A model generated the notes under the pieces. It saw only the letters and a program-made list of their open reading frames with translations. It had not been told where the DNA came from and did no database searches. Made by a program: the position numbers and the translations under genes. Shown here one piece after another: positions 36,626-47,087 of a stretch of 60,000 nt of DNA. The stretch is from Symsagittifera roscoffensis (Eukaryota > Xenacoelomorpha > Acoela > Convolutidae): positions 32,960,401-33,020,400 of the forward strand of contig NC_087067.1 in NCBI RefSeq assembly GCF_963678635.1, written 5' to 3'. The number at the start of each line of letters is the position of its first letter. The stretch's first letter is position 1.

Positions 36626-37878
36626 TGAAAATTCTGAACCTGCAAATTACCTTAATAGAGTGAAGATGTCAGTATGAAGAGTCTAATTGAGCCTGGTGAA
36701 TTGCGCGAACGGCCATAACTTGCCCAAAAAACTTAAAACTTCCAAATTTTTCTATTTCTATCGTAAGACCATCGTCAAATCTTGGGGGACTGAGAAAATG
36801 AACCAATTTCGTCGAACCAGTTCAAAGTTATTAGTTCTTGAAAGCTCGGTGATGCCAAAAAGTTAAGCCTAATCGAGCGTGGTGCAAAAAACGAAAATTT
36901 CAAAATTTTTGTTCTTTTCTGTCTAAATTTTATTTTTTCAATATCGGATCACAATTTTGGACTCAGAACAATTCCAACGAGCCCAAAACGACTTCTTTAG
37001 CTTCAGTGTTCGTGGAGTAATCATCAGTTGAAATTTTGGGGGGAGCTGAAATTCGGCCATTTTGGAAGAAAATCGACCTAAAAGCTAACTTTTAAGTTAG
37101 TGCAATTTTTTTCTTGCATTTTTCATAAAATGGGATGCTCTCTGCTGTCGCAGAGTGCATTCAATGAAACTTATCAAATAGATTTGAAAACTTACCTATT
37201 TAATAAGTTTATTACAACAATTTGGCTAAAAGCATCTATCAGTATCCTGGCTGGTATTCGACCATATGCCACTAACGTTGAGTGAGCGGCTATCATGCCA
37301 TAGATGGTCATCTAAGACACCCTGTACACGCTCCGTAGAATTTGACCAGCCGATTTGGCCATAAAACTCATTGGGCCAAAAAAATTCTGAAAATTGTCAA
37401 TTTTTCAAATTTTGTTTGAATTGCATAAATTATAACGTGAGCGTGCAAAATTTTACATGGTATAAGAGCATATTTCTACTCTCGCGCGAGGGCGAGTGTT
37501 TTAAAAGTAATGTACATAGTTATATGCTAGTCAGGATATAAATGGAAGCGGAATTACTCAAATGCCTAAGGCAGAACCGCAGATTCTGTCTTTGTCCACA
37601 TCGTTAAGCCCATGTCGTATGTAACGGCCCAAACGCAGATGGTTATAACGTAGTCTACTGTACTCTTACGATAGATTTACTAGCCAGCAGGGGAGTTTTG
37701 TTAGGGCGAAGTGTCATTATGGCTACCTCTTTTCAACTTTCCCCCTTGACCTTTCATAAGTTGGTCCGGGAGCGACCCAGCTCTCAACCCAGTCGGATAA
37801 AAATAAATTTTTATGATGCGAGCTGTTTTTTCATTGTTGTGTTCAAGGCATGTACCAAAATTAGGAAAAGGTTTAGCT

Positions 37879-38065
37879 ATCGCTTCTCGGCCTTTTGGCT
37901 GGGATCATGTGTAGTATCTGTTCTTGTCAGCTTAATATCTGGCATGCTGGGCATAGCCTGGCACCAATATTAAACTGATTTTTACTTCCCGAGTTAACAC
38001 CGAAGCTTGCTTCAGTTGACTCACGGATTGTCCCGGTCTTACACTACCATCGGGAGCAGTCCACC
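37879..38065 (+). ncRNA. U2 snRNA copy 19
   Basis: A23 and A24 are both G (CUGGGAUC), plus C155. It is one step further from consensus than copies 17 and 18. The rest is intact. Confidence 0.86.
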
Positions 38066-39307
38066 TGAAAATTCTGAACCTGCAAATTACCTTAATAGAG
38101 TGAAGATGTCAGTATGAAGAGTCTAATTGAGCCTGGTGAATTGCGCGAACGGCCATAACTTGCCCAAAAAACTTAAGACTTCCAAATTTTTCTATTTCTA
38201 TCGTAAGACCATCGTCAAATCTTGGGGGACTGAGAAAATGAACCAATTTCGTGGAACCAGTTCAAAGTTATGAGTTCTTGAAAGCTCGGTGATGCCAAAA
38301 AGTTAAGCCTAATCGAGCGTGGTGCAAAAAACGAAAATTTCAAAATTTTTGTTCTTTTCTGCCTAAATTTTATTTTTTCAATTTTGTATCACAATTTTGG
38401 ACTCAGAACAATTCAAACGAGCCCAAAACGACTTCTTTAGCTTCAGTGTTCGTGGAGTAATCATCAGTTGAAATTTTGGGGGGAGCTGAAATTCGGCCAT
38501 TTTGGAAGAAAATCGACCTAAAAGCTAACTTAAATTTTTTTCTTGCATTTTTCATAAAATGGGGTGCTCTCTGCTGTCGCAGAGTGCATTCAAAGAAACT
38601 TATCAAATAGATTTGAAAACTTACCTATTTAATAAGTTTATCACAACAATTAGGCTAAAAGCATCTATCAGTATCCTGGCTGGTATTCGACCATATGCCA
38701 CTAACGTTGAGTGAGCGGCTATCATGCCATAGATGGTCATCTAAGACACCCTGTACACGCTCCGTAGGTTTTGACCAGCCGATTTGGCCATAAAACTCAT
38801 TGGGCCAAAAAAATTCTCAAAATTGTCAATTTTTCAAATTTTGTTTGAATTGCATAAATTATAACGTGAGCGTGCAAAATTTTACATGGTATAAGAGCAT
38901 ATTTCTACTCTCGCGCGAGGGCTAGTGTTTTAAAAGTAATGTACATAGTTATATGCTAGTCAGGATATAAATGGAAGCGGAATTACTCAAATGCCTAAGG
39001 CAGAACCGCAGATTCTGTCTTTGTCCACATCGTTAAGCCCATGTCGTATGTAACAGCCCAAACGCAGATGGTTATAACGTAGTCTACTGTACTCTTACGA
39101 TAGATTTACTAGCCAGCAGGGGAGTTTTGTTAGGGCGAAGTGTCATTATGGCTACCTCTTTTCAACTTTCCCCCTTGACCTTTCATAAGTTGGTCCGGGA
39201 GCGACCCAGCTCTCAACCCGTTCGGATAAAAATAAATTTTTATGATGCGAGCTGTTTTTTCATTGTTGTGTTCAAGGCATGTACCAAAATTAGGAAAAGG
39301 TTTAGCT

Positions 39308-39494
39308 ATCGCTTCTCGGCCTTTTGGCTAAGATCATGTGTAGTATCTGTTCTTGTCAGCTTAATATCTGGCATGCTGGGCATAGCCTGGCTCCAATATT
39401 AAACTGATTTTTACTTCCCGAGTTAACACCGTAGGTTGCTTCAGTTGACTCACGGATTGTCCCGGTCTTACACTACCATCGGGAGCAGTCCACC
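39308..39494 (+). ncRNA. U2 snRNA copy 20 (stem III variant)
   Basis: A85 to U, A125 to U and C128 to G; the last two break the GAAGC/GCUUC apical stem of stem-loop III. The 5' domain is at consensus. Confidence 0.86.
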
Positions 39495-40743
39495 TGAAAA
39501 TTCTGAACCTGCAAATTACCTTAATAGAGTGAAGATGTCAGTATGAAGAGTCTAATTGAGCCTGGTGAATTGCGCGAACGGCCATAACTTGCCCAAAAAA
39601 CTTAAGACTTCCAAATTTTTCTATTTCTACCGTAAGACCATCGTCAAATCTTGGGGGACTGAGAAAATGAACCAATTTCGTCGAACCAGTTCAAAGTTAT
39701 GAGTTCTTGAAAGCTCGGTGATGCCAAAAAGTTAAGCCTAATCGAGCGTGGTGCAAAAAACGAAAATTTCAAAATTTTTGTTCTTTTCTGTCTAAATTTT
39801 ATTTTTTCAATATCGTATCACAATTTTGCACTCAGAACATTTCCAACGAGCCCAAAACGACTTCTTTAGCTTCAGTGTTTGTGGAGTAATCATCATTTGA
39901 AATTTTGGGGGGAGCTGAAATTCGGCAATTTTGGAAGAAAATCGACCTAAAAGCTAACTTTTTAGTGCAATTTTTTTCTTGCATTTTTCATAAAATGGAG
40001 TGCTCTCTGCTGTCGCAGAGTGAATTCAAAGAAACTTATCAAATAGATTTGAAAACTTACCTATTTAATAAGTTTATCACAACAATTAGGCTAAAAGCAT
40101 CTATCAGTATCCTGGCTGGTATTCGACCATATGCCACTAACGTTGAGTGAGCGGCTATCATGCCATAGATGGTCATCTAAGACACCTTGCACACGCTCCG
40201 TAGGTTTTGACCAGCCGATTTGGCCATAAAACTCATTGGGCCAAAAAAATTCTGAAAATTGTCAATTTTTCAAAATTTGTTTGAATTGCATAAATTATAA
40301 CGTGAGCGTGCAAAATTTTACATGGTATAAGAGCATAATTCTACTCTCGCGCGAGGGCGAGTGTTTTAAAAGTAATGTACATAGTTATATGCTAGTCAGG
40401 ATATAAATGGAAGCGGAATTACTCAAATGCCTAAGGCAGAACCGCAGATTCTGTCTTTGTCCACATCGTTAAGCCCATGTCGTATGTAACGGCACAAACG
40501 CAGATGGTTATAACGTAGTCTACTGTACTCTTACGATAGATTTACTAGCCAGCAGGGGAGTTTTGTTAGGGCGAAGTGTCATTATGGCTACCTCTTTTCA
40601 ACTTTCCCCCTTGACCTTTCATAAGTTGGTCCGGGAGCGACCCAGTTCTCAACCCAGTCGGATAAAAATAAATTTTTATGATGCGAGCTGTTTTTTCATT
40701 GTTGTGTTCAAGGCATGTACCAAAATTAGGAAACGGTTTAGCT

Positions 40744-40930
40744 ATCGCTTCTCGGCCTTTTGGCTAAGATCATGTGTACTATCTGTTCTTGTCAGCTTAA
40801 TATCTGGCATGCTGGGCATAGCCTGGCACCAATATTAAACTGATTTTTACTTCCCGAGTTAACACCGAAGCTTGCGTCAGTTGACTCACGGATTGTCCCG
40901 GTCTTACACTACCATCGGGAGCAGTCCACC
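40744..40930 (+). pseudogene. U2 snRNA copy 21, branch-site element mutated
   Basis: G36 to C changes GUAGUA to GUACUA, and U134 to G breaks the apical stem of III. The 3' flank lacks about 16 bp that normally follows the gene, so any 3'-end signal there is also altered. Likely dead. Confidence 0.75.
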
Positions 40931-41518
40931 TGCAAATTACCTTAATAGAGTGAAGATGTCAGTATGAAGAGTCTAATTGAGCCTGGTGAATTGCGCGAAC
41001 GGCCATAACTTGCCCAAAAAACTTAAGACTTCCAATTTTTTCTATTTCTATCGTAAGACCATCGTCAAATCTTGGGGGACTGAGAAAATGAACCAATTTC
41101 GTCGAACCAGTTCAAAGTTATGAGTTCTTGAAAGCTCGGTGATGCCAAAAAGTTAAGCCTAATCGAGCGTGGTGCAAAAAACGAAAATTTCAAAATTTTT
41201 GTTCTTTTCTGTCTAAATTTTATTTTTTCAATATCGTATCACAATTTTGGACTCAGAACAATTCCAACGAGCCCAAAACGACTTCTTTAGCTTCAGTGTT
41301 TGTGGAGTAATCATCAGTTGAAATTTTGGGGGGAGCTGAAATTCGGCCATTTTGGAAGAAAATCGACCTAAAAGCTAACTTTTAAGTTAGTGCAATTTTT
41401 TTCTTGCATTTTTCATAAAATGGGGTGCTCTCTGCTGTCGCAGAGTGCATTCAAAGAAACTTATCAAATAGATTTGAAAACTTACCTATTTAATAAGTTT
41501 ATCACAAACAATTAGGCT

Positions 41519-43143
41519 TACAAATAATTTATTAACGATTGTAATTACAAATTACAAAAAAGGAAAGCAATTAGTTACACATATTTAGTTACAGTTAGCA
41601 GAAAAGAAATACGGCATCAAATGTAATATAATACACCATGAAGATAATCATTTTATGGAATGGAACCAAGTTTTTTGAGATATTCAGATGTATCTTGACA
41701 CCATGATGATATCAGCTTAGCTACAATGTATTTCATACCTATTACATTTTCTTCAACAAGCAGATCTTTTATTGAATTGAAATTAAGTTTTTCTTTAAAA
41801 GTAGAGCAGTTTTCACAAGCGAAAAACAAATGTTGCATGGTTTCGAACTCTCTTTCACAAGAGTAACAAAGGGGGTGGTCCACCAAATTTTTAATCCATT
41901 TCCTGGGCTTATCCAGATAACTGTTTAAGAAAAATAAGTAGAGAATGTTTTTATCTAGAGGGGTGAACTTTTTATGTTTCCATATTTTGGTTAGGAATTG
42001 AAAAATCAAAGATTTGTCTGATAGACTAAGATCCGGGTAGAAATTCGCAATTTTTCTAGCTATAACCTTCGTTTTATAATTTGGAAGCATCAACTCTGGA
42101 TAAAGACTAGACATGTTCATCTTCATAGGATTAATTACTTTTCCATTTTGAACTAGCTGAAAACTATCTCGAGCAAACTCGAGAATGAAAATGTTTTTTT
42201 TTCATTAAGAAATTTTTGAAGGATCTGAAAATCTTAGATTTTTTGAAGTAGATCACTTCTTTGTTGCTACCCAAGGTATTAAGTAGGGATACCATGTCGA
42301 AAATTTTTGCAGCCGCAATATAAAAATTTAAATTTTTGAAGCCTGTGCCTCCATTATTGAATGGAAGGTATAAGATCTGCTTGTTGATTGAATGTTTTCC
42401 TCCAAGCCATACACTGTTAATCAATTTCATTTCTAACCCATCAATGAAAGTTTTTGTCAACTCCAAGTGCCTCATCACATATACGAGTCTTGAGGTCACA
42501 AAAGTCTCAATATTCAGGCTTCGCGCCCGGAGAGTCATACATTTTAAGCTGAATTTAGCTGAATTATTAATCGTATCTTCCAATATCTTGGTTTTAATTT
42601 TCAATGAATCATTCAAGCTTAAGCATATGCCTAATAATTTAAGGGCTGATACTTTCTTCAACTGTTTAGGCACGAAACCTAAACTCAGAACTTTGGTTTT
42701 ATCTACATTTATAGCAAGTTTTGATACCAAATTGAACTTATTGATTCCATCAAGTAAATTTCCGATACAAGCGCGTTTAATGAAAACACTAATATCATCG
42801 GCGTAGGCCACAATTTTAAGTGCTTGGTTGGATTTGATAGAATTATTATAGCGTATGGCTTGGAGTAAAGGTTCCATTCCTAAAATGAACAAAAGCGCCG
42901 AAAGAGCGCATCCTTGTTTAATCCCATTGTCGACTCTAATTGATCGTGATAGGTAGCCACCTATTTCTATCATCGCTTTGGTATCAGTATATATGATGGA
43001 TATCAAAGAAGTTATGATTTCTGGACAGCCTATGGCTGTTAAAACGTTCAAAATGTAATCACGGTCCATACGGTCAAAAGCCTTACTGAAATCGATGGCT
43101 ACCACACAATTAGATTTTCCGAGTTTTTCTTGAGCTAATCTAA
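41519..43143 (-). mobile_element. non-LTR retrotransposon copy 4, heavily 5'-truncated
   Basis: 1.6 kb on the - strand, with its 3' end at the same target (CAATTAGGCT). It contains the 3' UTR and the RT core to C-terminus, ending in the RT at GAGCTAATCTA. It is closer to copy 3 than to copy 2 (shared RARSLNIETF, AAAKIFDMV and KTKVIARKIANF). Its 5' joint carries filler DNA. Confidence 0.87.
41653..43105 (-). pseudogene. reverse transcriptase fragment, frameshifted (copy 4)
   Basis: Frame one (43,105-42,164) has FSKAFD, the GIKQGC box with Ala for Pro (GCALS), and YADD. A change in a T-rich run near 42,195 (relative to copies 2 and 3) shifts the frame. The C-terminal 157 codons with the CCHC follow at 42,126-41,653. 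Endonuclease is absent. Confidence 0.87.
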
Positions 43144-43196
43144 CGAGCCCAAAACGACTTTATCTAACAATTCTAACAATTCTAACGCTAATCTAA
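43144..43196. other. filler DNA at the 5' joint of copy 4
   Basis: About 53 bp made of reiterated pieces (TCTAACAATT, CTAACAATTC, GCTAATCTAAC) and a second copy of ACGAGCCCAAAACGACTT. These look copied from the adjacent element and spacer. Such patchwork is typical of template switching when second-strand synthesis is resolved. Confidence 0.7.
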
Positions 43197-44906
43197 CAAT
43201 TCCAACGAGCCCAAAACGACTTCTTTAGCTTCAGTGTTCGTGGAGTAATCATCAGTTGAAATTTTGGGGGGAGCTGAAATTCGGCCATTTTGGAAGAAAA
43301 TCGACCTAAAAGCTAACTTTTAAGTTAGTGCAATTTTTTTCTTACATTTTTCATAAAATGGGATGCTCTCTGCTGTCGCAGAGTGCATTCAATGAAACTT
43401 ATCAAATAGATTTGAAAACTTACCTATTTAATAAGTTTATTACAACAATTTGGCTAAAAGCATCTATCAGTATCCTGGCTGGTATTCGACCATATGCCAC
43501 TAACGTTGAGTGAGCGGCTATCATGCCATAGATGGTCATCTAAGACACCCTGTACACGCTCCGTAGAATTTGACTAGCCGATTTGGCCATAAAACTCATT
43601 GGGCCAAAAAAATTCTGAAAATTGTCAATTTTTCAAATTTTGTTTGAATTGCATAAATTATAACGTGAGCGTGCAAAATTTTACATGGTATAAGAGCATA
43701 TTTCTACTCTCGCGCGAGGGCGAGTGTTTTAAAAGTAATGTACATAGTTATATGCTAGTCAGGATATAAATGGAAGCGGAATTACTCAAATGCCTAAGGC
43801 AGAACCGCAGATTCTGTCTTTGTCCACATCGTTAAGCCCATGTCGTATGTAACGGCCCAAACGCAGATGGTTATAACGTAGTCTACTGTACTCTTACGAT
43901 AGATTTACTAGCCAGCAGGGGAGTTTTGTTAGGGCGAAGTGTCATTATGGCTACCTCTTTTCAACTTTCCCCCTTGACCTTTCATAAGTTGGTCCGGGAG
44001 CGACCCAGCTCTCAACCCAGTCGGATAAAAATAAATTTTTATGATGCGAGCTGTTTTTTCATTGTTGTGTTCAAGGCATGTACCAAAATTAGGAAAAGGT
44101 TTAGCTATCGCTTCTCGGCCTTTTGGCTAAGATCATGTGTAGTAACAGTTCTTGTCAGCTTAATATCTGGCATGCTGGGCATCGCCTGGCACCAATATTA
44201 AACTGATTTTTACTTCCCGAGTTAACACCGAAGCTTGCTTCAGTTGACTCACGGATTGTCCCGGTCTTACACTACCATCGGGAGCAGTCCACCTGAAAAT
44301 TCTGAACCTGCAAATTACCTTAATAGAGTGAAGATGTCAGTATGAAGAGTCTAATTGAGCCTGGTGAATTGCGCGAACGGCCATAACTTGCCCAAAAAAC
44401 TTAAGACTTCCAAATTTTTCTATTTCTATCGTAAGACCATCGTAAAATCTTGGGGGATTGAGAAAATGAACCAATTTCGTCGAACCAGTTCAAAGTTATG
44501 AGTTCTTGAAAGCTCGGTGATGCCAAAAAGTTAAGCCTAATCGAGCGTGGTGCAAAAAACGAAAATTTCAAAATTTTTGTTCTTTTCTGTCTAAATTTTA
44601 TTTTTTCAATTTCGTATCACAATTTTGGACTCAGAACAATTCCAACGAGCCCAAAACGACTTCTTTAGCTTCAGTGTTCGTGGAGTAATCATCAGTTGAA
44701 ATTTTGGGGGGAGCTGAAATTCGGCCATTTTGGAAGAAAATCGACCTAAAAGCTAACTTAAATTTTTTTCTTGCATTTTTCATAAAATGGGGTGCTCTCT
44801 GCTGTCGCAGAGTGCATTCAAAGAAACTTATCAAATAGATTTGAAAACTTACCTATTTAATAAGTTTATCACAACAATTAGGCTAAAAGCATCTATCAGT
44901 ATCCTG
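43197..44906 (+). repeat. U2 snRNA tandem array, block 5 (unit 22) and broken last spacer
   Basis: It resumes at CAATTCCAACGAGC, about 260 bp upstream of copy 4's insertion point. It contains U2 copy 22 and most of the next spacer. It stops at GTATCCTG, where the unit should continue with GCTGG, because the LTR retroelement starts there. Confidence 0.93.
44107..44293 (+). ncRNA. U2 snRNA copy 22 (variant)
   Basis: U39 to A and U41 to A directly after GUAGUA, A77 to C in the IIb loop, and C155. GUAGUA itself is intact, but the neighbouring segment that extends the branch helix and U6 pairing is altered. Function is doubtful. It is the last U2 copy before the LTR element. Confidence 0.84.
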
Positions 44907-45105
44907 TGAGTTAGATCGAGTTGGTTAACTCATAGAGTAATTTCGGATAGGGTACACCGTCTGCTCGTCACGCTATCTTATTTTCGGCCGGATAGATTCG
45001 TGCAACTTCTTAGTCTAATACCGATCCTAATCTTACTCTTATACTATCTAGTCTCAGGTTGTTTAACTAGTCTCTGCTAGGCTCAATAGATCTAGGGTAT
45101 ACTGG

Positions 45106-45111
45106 TTTATT
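45106..45111 (-). terminator. AATAAA polyadenylation signal in the putative LTR
   Basis: AATAAA on the - strand (TTTATT on +), inside the putative LTR, where an LTR element normally places its poly(A) signal. No other evidence. Confidence 0.4.
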
Positions 45112-45172
45112 GCGGCTGCTGAAGTGCTCGGGAGAGTCCAACTATTTTCTAAGTTAAATTCAAATCTCTCTG

Positions 45173-45200
45173 GTGCTGAAATTACAAGTAACTTCAGCAC
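45173..45200. other. 28-nt hairpin/palindrome in the putative LTR
   Basis: GTGCTGAA and TTCAGCAC are perfect inverted repeats; the inner TTAC/GTAA also pair with one mismatch between, leaving a 2-nt loop. It could be an RNA hairpin in the transcript end or a dyad binding site. Confidence 0.5.
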
Positions 45201-45398
45201 TTACAAATAAGTGGGTTGTTAGTTAGATGGATCATGATTGGTTAATATTAAATACTTTACATTGGTAAAATATCTAAATTATCCAATCATAAAATGTAGT
45301 CTAGATCAGGTTCCACCCATCCGGGTTTTACAGAGTTTTTTAGAATAGTTCTTCTGCAATTCGAAGGATGGATGATGGACGTTGGTGTTTGGCGAACA

Positions 45399-45423
45399 TC
45401 TTATTTCTTCTGTTTCTTCTTTG
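45399..45423 (-). promoter_or_regulatory. candidate polypurine tract
   Basis: On the - strand AAAGAAGAAACAGAAG continues to AATAAGA, then TGTTCG. LTR elements need a polypurine tract just upstream of the 3' LTR to prime plus-strand DNA. It is interrupted by single C and T, so the call is tentative. Confidence 0.35.
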
Positions 45424-46746
45424 TTAAAGAAGTTCCAGGAAGCTGGAGTTTAGAGACGTAAGACGTTGTGTCTTCTAGTGACAACGACTAAGTCTTTGCA
45501 ACAAACTCAAATCTGATTTCAGAATGGTTTGCTATGTCAGGTTTTTCTGTTCTGCGTGGAGATTGTGCGTGGAGGGGATGCCTGGTTACTCGGATCTGTA
45601 CGTATACTTGAACATCGAGGTGGTCATTGGTCTAGTTCAATGAAGTCCTTTTCTGCGAAGTCAAGTCGTACTCTAAATCCTTTGAGTTGTGATTGTGAGT
45701 GGCATATCGATTGTGGTTGGTCATTCTCTCTCGAGTGTAGTGGGGTCGTTTTGTCTTTTGATGTTCGTCCTTGGTGTTGTATTCTGATCTATGTATTGCA
45801 TAATGTAATTTACATTTTATAAAACATTTATTAGTTTAATATTTTTTAATTATGATTTTAGTTAGTTGTTTTCACAAAAGCTTTTTGTTTTAGTTCGGTT
45901 ATTTTGAAGAGTTACTCACACTTGAGTAGCTCTTATTAAAAATAGAGGTGTGGTCACAAAGCGTGGATGTAGCGCGGTGGGTTAGGCCGGCTATAGAGCA
46001 TGCTCAGGACGTCCTTCCTGGTGGGTTAGGCCAGGAGTGGGAGTATGATTTCATGCGGTTTTTGTGAGGGGTCCTGTTATGTGACAACGTTTTATGTTGG
46101 GTTTGTTGTGGTTTTTCTTATGTCTTGTTGGTTATGTCCTTTTTCCAAAAAGCAAATTGTTCGTGGTATGGGTTTGTCTTTCGACTTTTTTGTGTTTTAT
46201 TATTTCTTTCTTAGACTTTATAATAGTCTTCAAAAGAATAAATTATCCAGTTTTAAACTGGGTTAATCCGGTTTGGGTACCGTTGGTTTCCTTTTCTTAG
46301 TCATGCTGTTATGCTTTGTGTTGTGGTGTTTAGTAAGCTGCATTGGTTAGTTTTGTTTAGTATATAATTCCTTTCCAACCGGGTTAAAGGAAAGTTTGAA
46401 ACATGTTATTATATGTTAGAGTTGTTGAGTGTGAAAACTTGAAACTGAAATTCATTATTTTAAACAATTCTTCGTGGGCGAGCTGTGCGAGTGTGGATAG
46501 AATTTCTGTGCGAATGAATGAAAATATCAAAAGGTTAGTACTGCAATTGCATTTTACTAATTTACTGCAAAGAATTTGGAAATTTACTGCTAGTTATGGG
46601 GGAATTTTAAGTTACAAATTTTCATTATAATTAGATTTACTGCTTGTGGGGAAAATTTTAGAAATGAATTTACTGCATTGGTATTAAATTTATAAATTTA
46701 TAAGTGTAAGAGATTAATAGAATTTTTGATATCTGTTTGATGAAAT
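45424..46746 (-). other. gene-free 3' region of the retroelement
   Basis: No convincing coding frame on either strand; short + frames here have no domain and lie antisense to the element. It contains small inverted repeats: AGAGTTACTCA/TGAGTAGCTCT at 45,908-45,933 (one mismatch), CCAGTTTTAAACTGG at 46,247-46,261 and CTTTCC/GGAAAG at about 46,371-46,393. GGTGGGTTAGGCC occurs twice (about 45,977 and 46,020). It would be 3' UTR if the LTR call is right. Confidence 0.5.
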
Positions 46747-46807
46747 TTGCGATCTTTATTTATTTTTTGTGGTTTTTGTAGGTGATTGTCGGATGAAGGC
46801 TAAAAAT

Positions 46808-46886
46808 CTAAAGAAAACATGGATAAAGTATGGTGAGTTTTTTAATATTTTAATTAGTTAGTAATATTCATTTAATTCATACTTAC
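46808..46886 (-). other. candidate mini-intron, duplicate copy
   Basis: Exact duplicate of the 47,006-47,084 element, with the same donor CAG/GTAAGT, branch TACTAAC and acceptor TTTTCTTTAG. Confidence 0.4.
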
Positions 46887-47005
46887 CTGTTAGTCGTCGG
46901 GGAAAAAACCGTGGGGGAAGATGTTAGTATCTTGCGTTAGTATCTTGCGATCTTTATTTATTTTTTGTGGTTTTTGTAGGTGATTGTCGGATGAAGGCTA
47001 AAAAT

Positions 47006-47084
47006 CTAAAGAAAACATGGATAAAGTATGGTGAGTTTTTTAATATTTTAATTAGTTAGTAATATTCATTTAATTCATACTTAC
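47006..47084 (-). other. candidate 79-nt mini-intron just after the 601-aa stop codon
   Basis: On the - strand the stop TAA is followed at once by CAG/GTAAGT, a consensus splice donor. TACTAAC, the ideal branch sequence, lies at 47,055-47,061 and TTTTCTTTAG acceptor at 47,006. The spliceosome would remove 79 nt from the 3' UTR. The + strand also shows weaker splice-like signals here (TTTTTGTAG/G and ATG/GTGAGT), so strand is not certain. Confidence 0.45.
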
Positions 47085-47087
47085 CTG

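Larger units (their letters stand above)
31300..41518 (+). repeat. U2 snRNA tandem array, block 4 (units 15-21)
   Basis: Seven long-type units. Units 16-20 share spacer and flank variants absent on the left, such as GCGACCCAG for GCAACCCAG and CCGTAGAATTTG, so this is a local subfamily. Units 17 and 18 are almost identical at a 1,440-bp offset. Small deletions occur near 38,530, 39,960 and 40,931. I see no gene other than U2. Confidence 0.94.
44907..45398 (-). repeat. putative 3' LTR
   Basis: The left boundary is the end of U2 spacer homology at 44,906. Read on the - strand the segment would start TGTTCGCC and end CTAACTCA, with the TG...CA ends usual for LTRs, and it is about 492 bp. It has an AATAAA and a 28-nt hairpin. 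A purine-rich tract lies just upstream of its start. The right boundary is a guess because the partner LTR is outside the window. Confidence 0.4.

Noticed and set aside
1-44906. CRISPR array or bacterial repeat
   Set aside because: Unit length above 1 kb, no short repeat-spacer pattern, and eukaryotic RNA and retrotransposon content.
45529-46630. Four + strand frames of 68-97 codons
   Set aside because: Antisense to the LTR element, no domains, overlapping each other in different frames.
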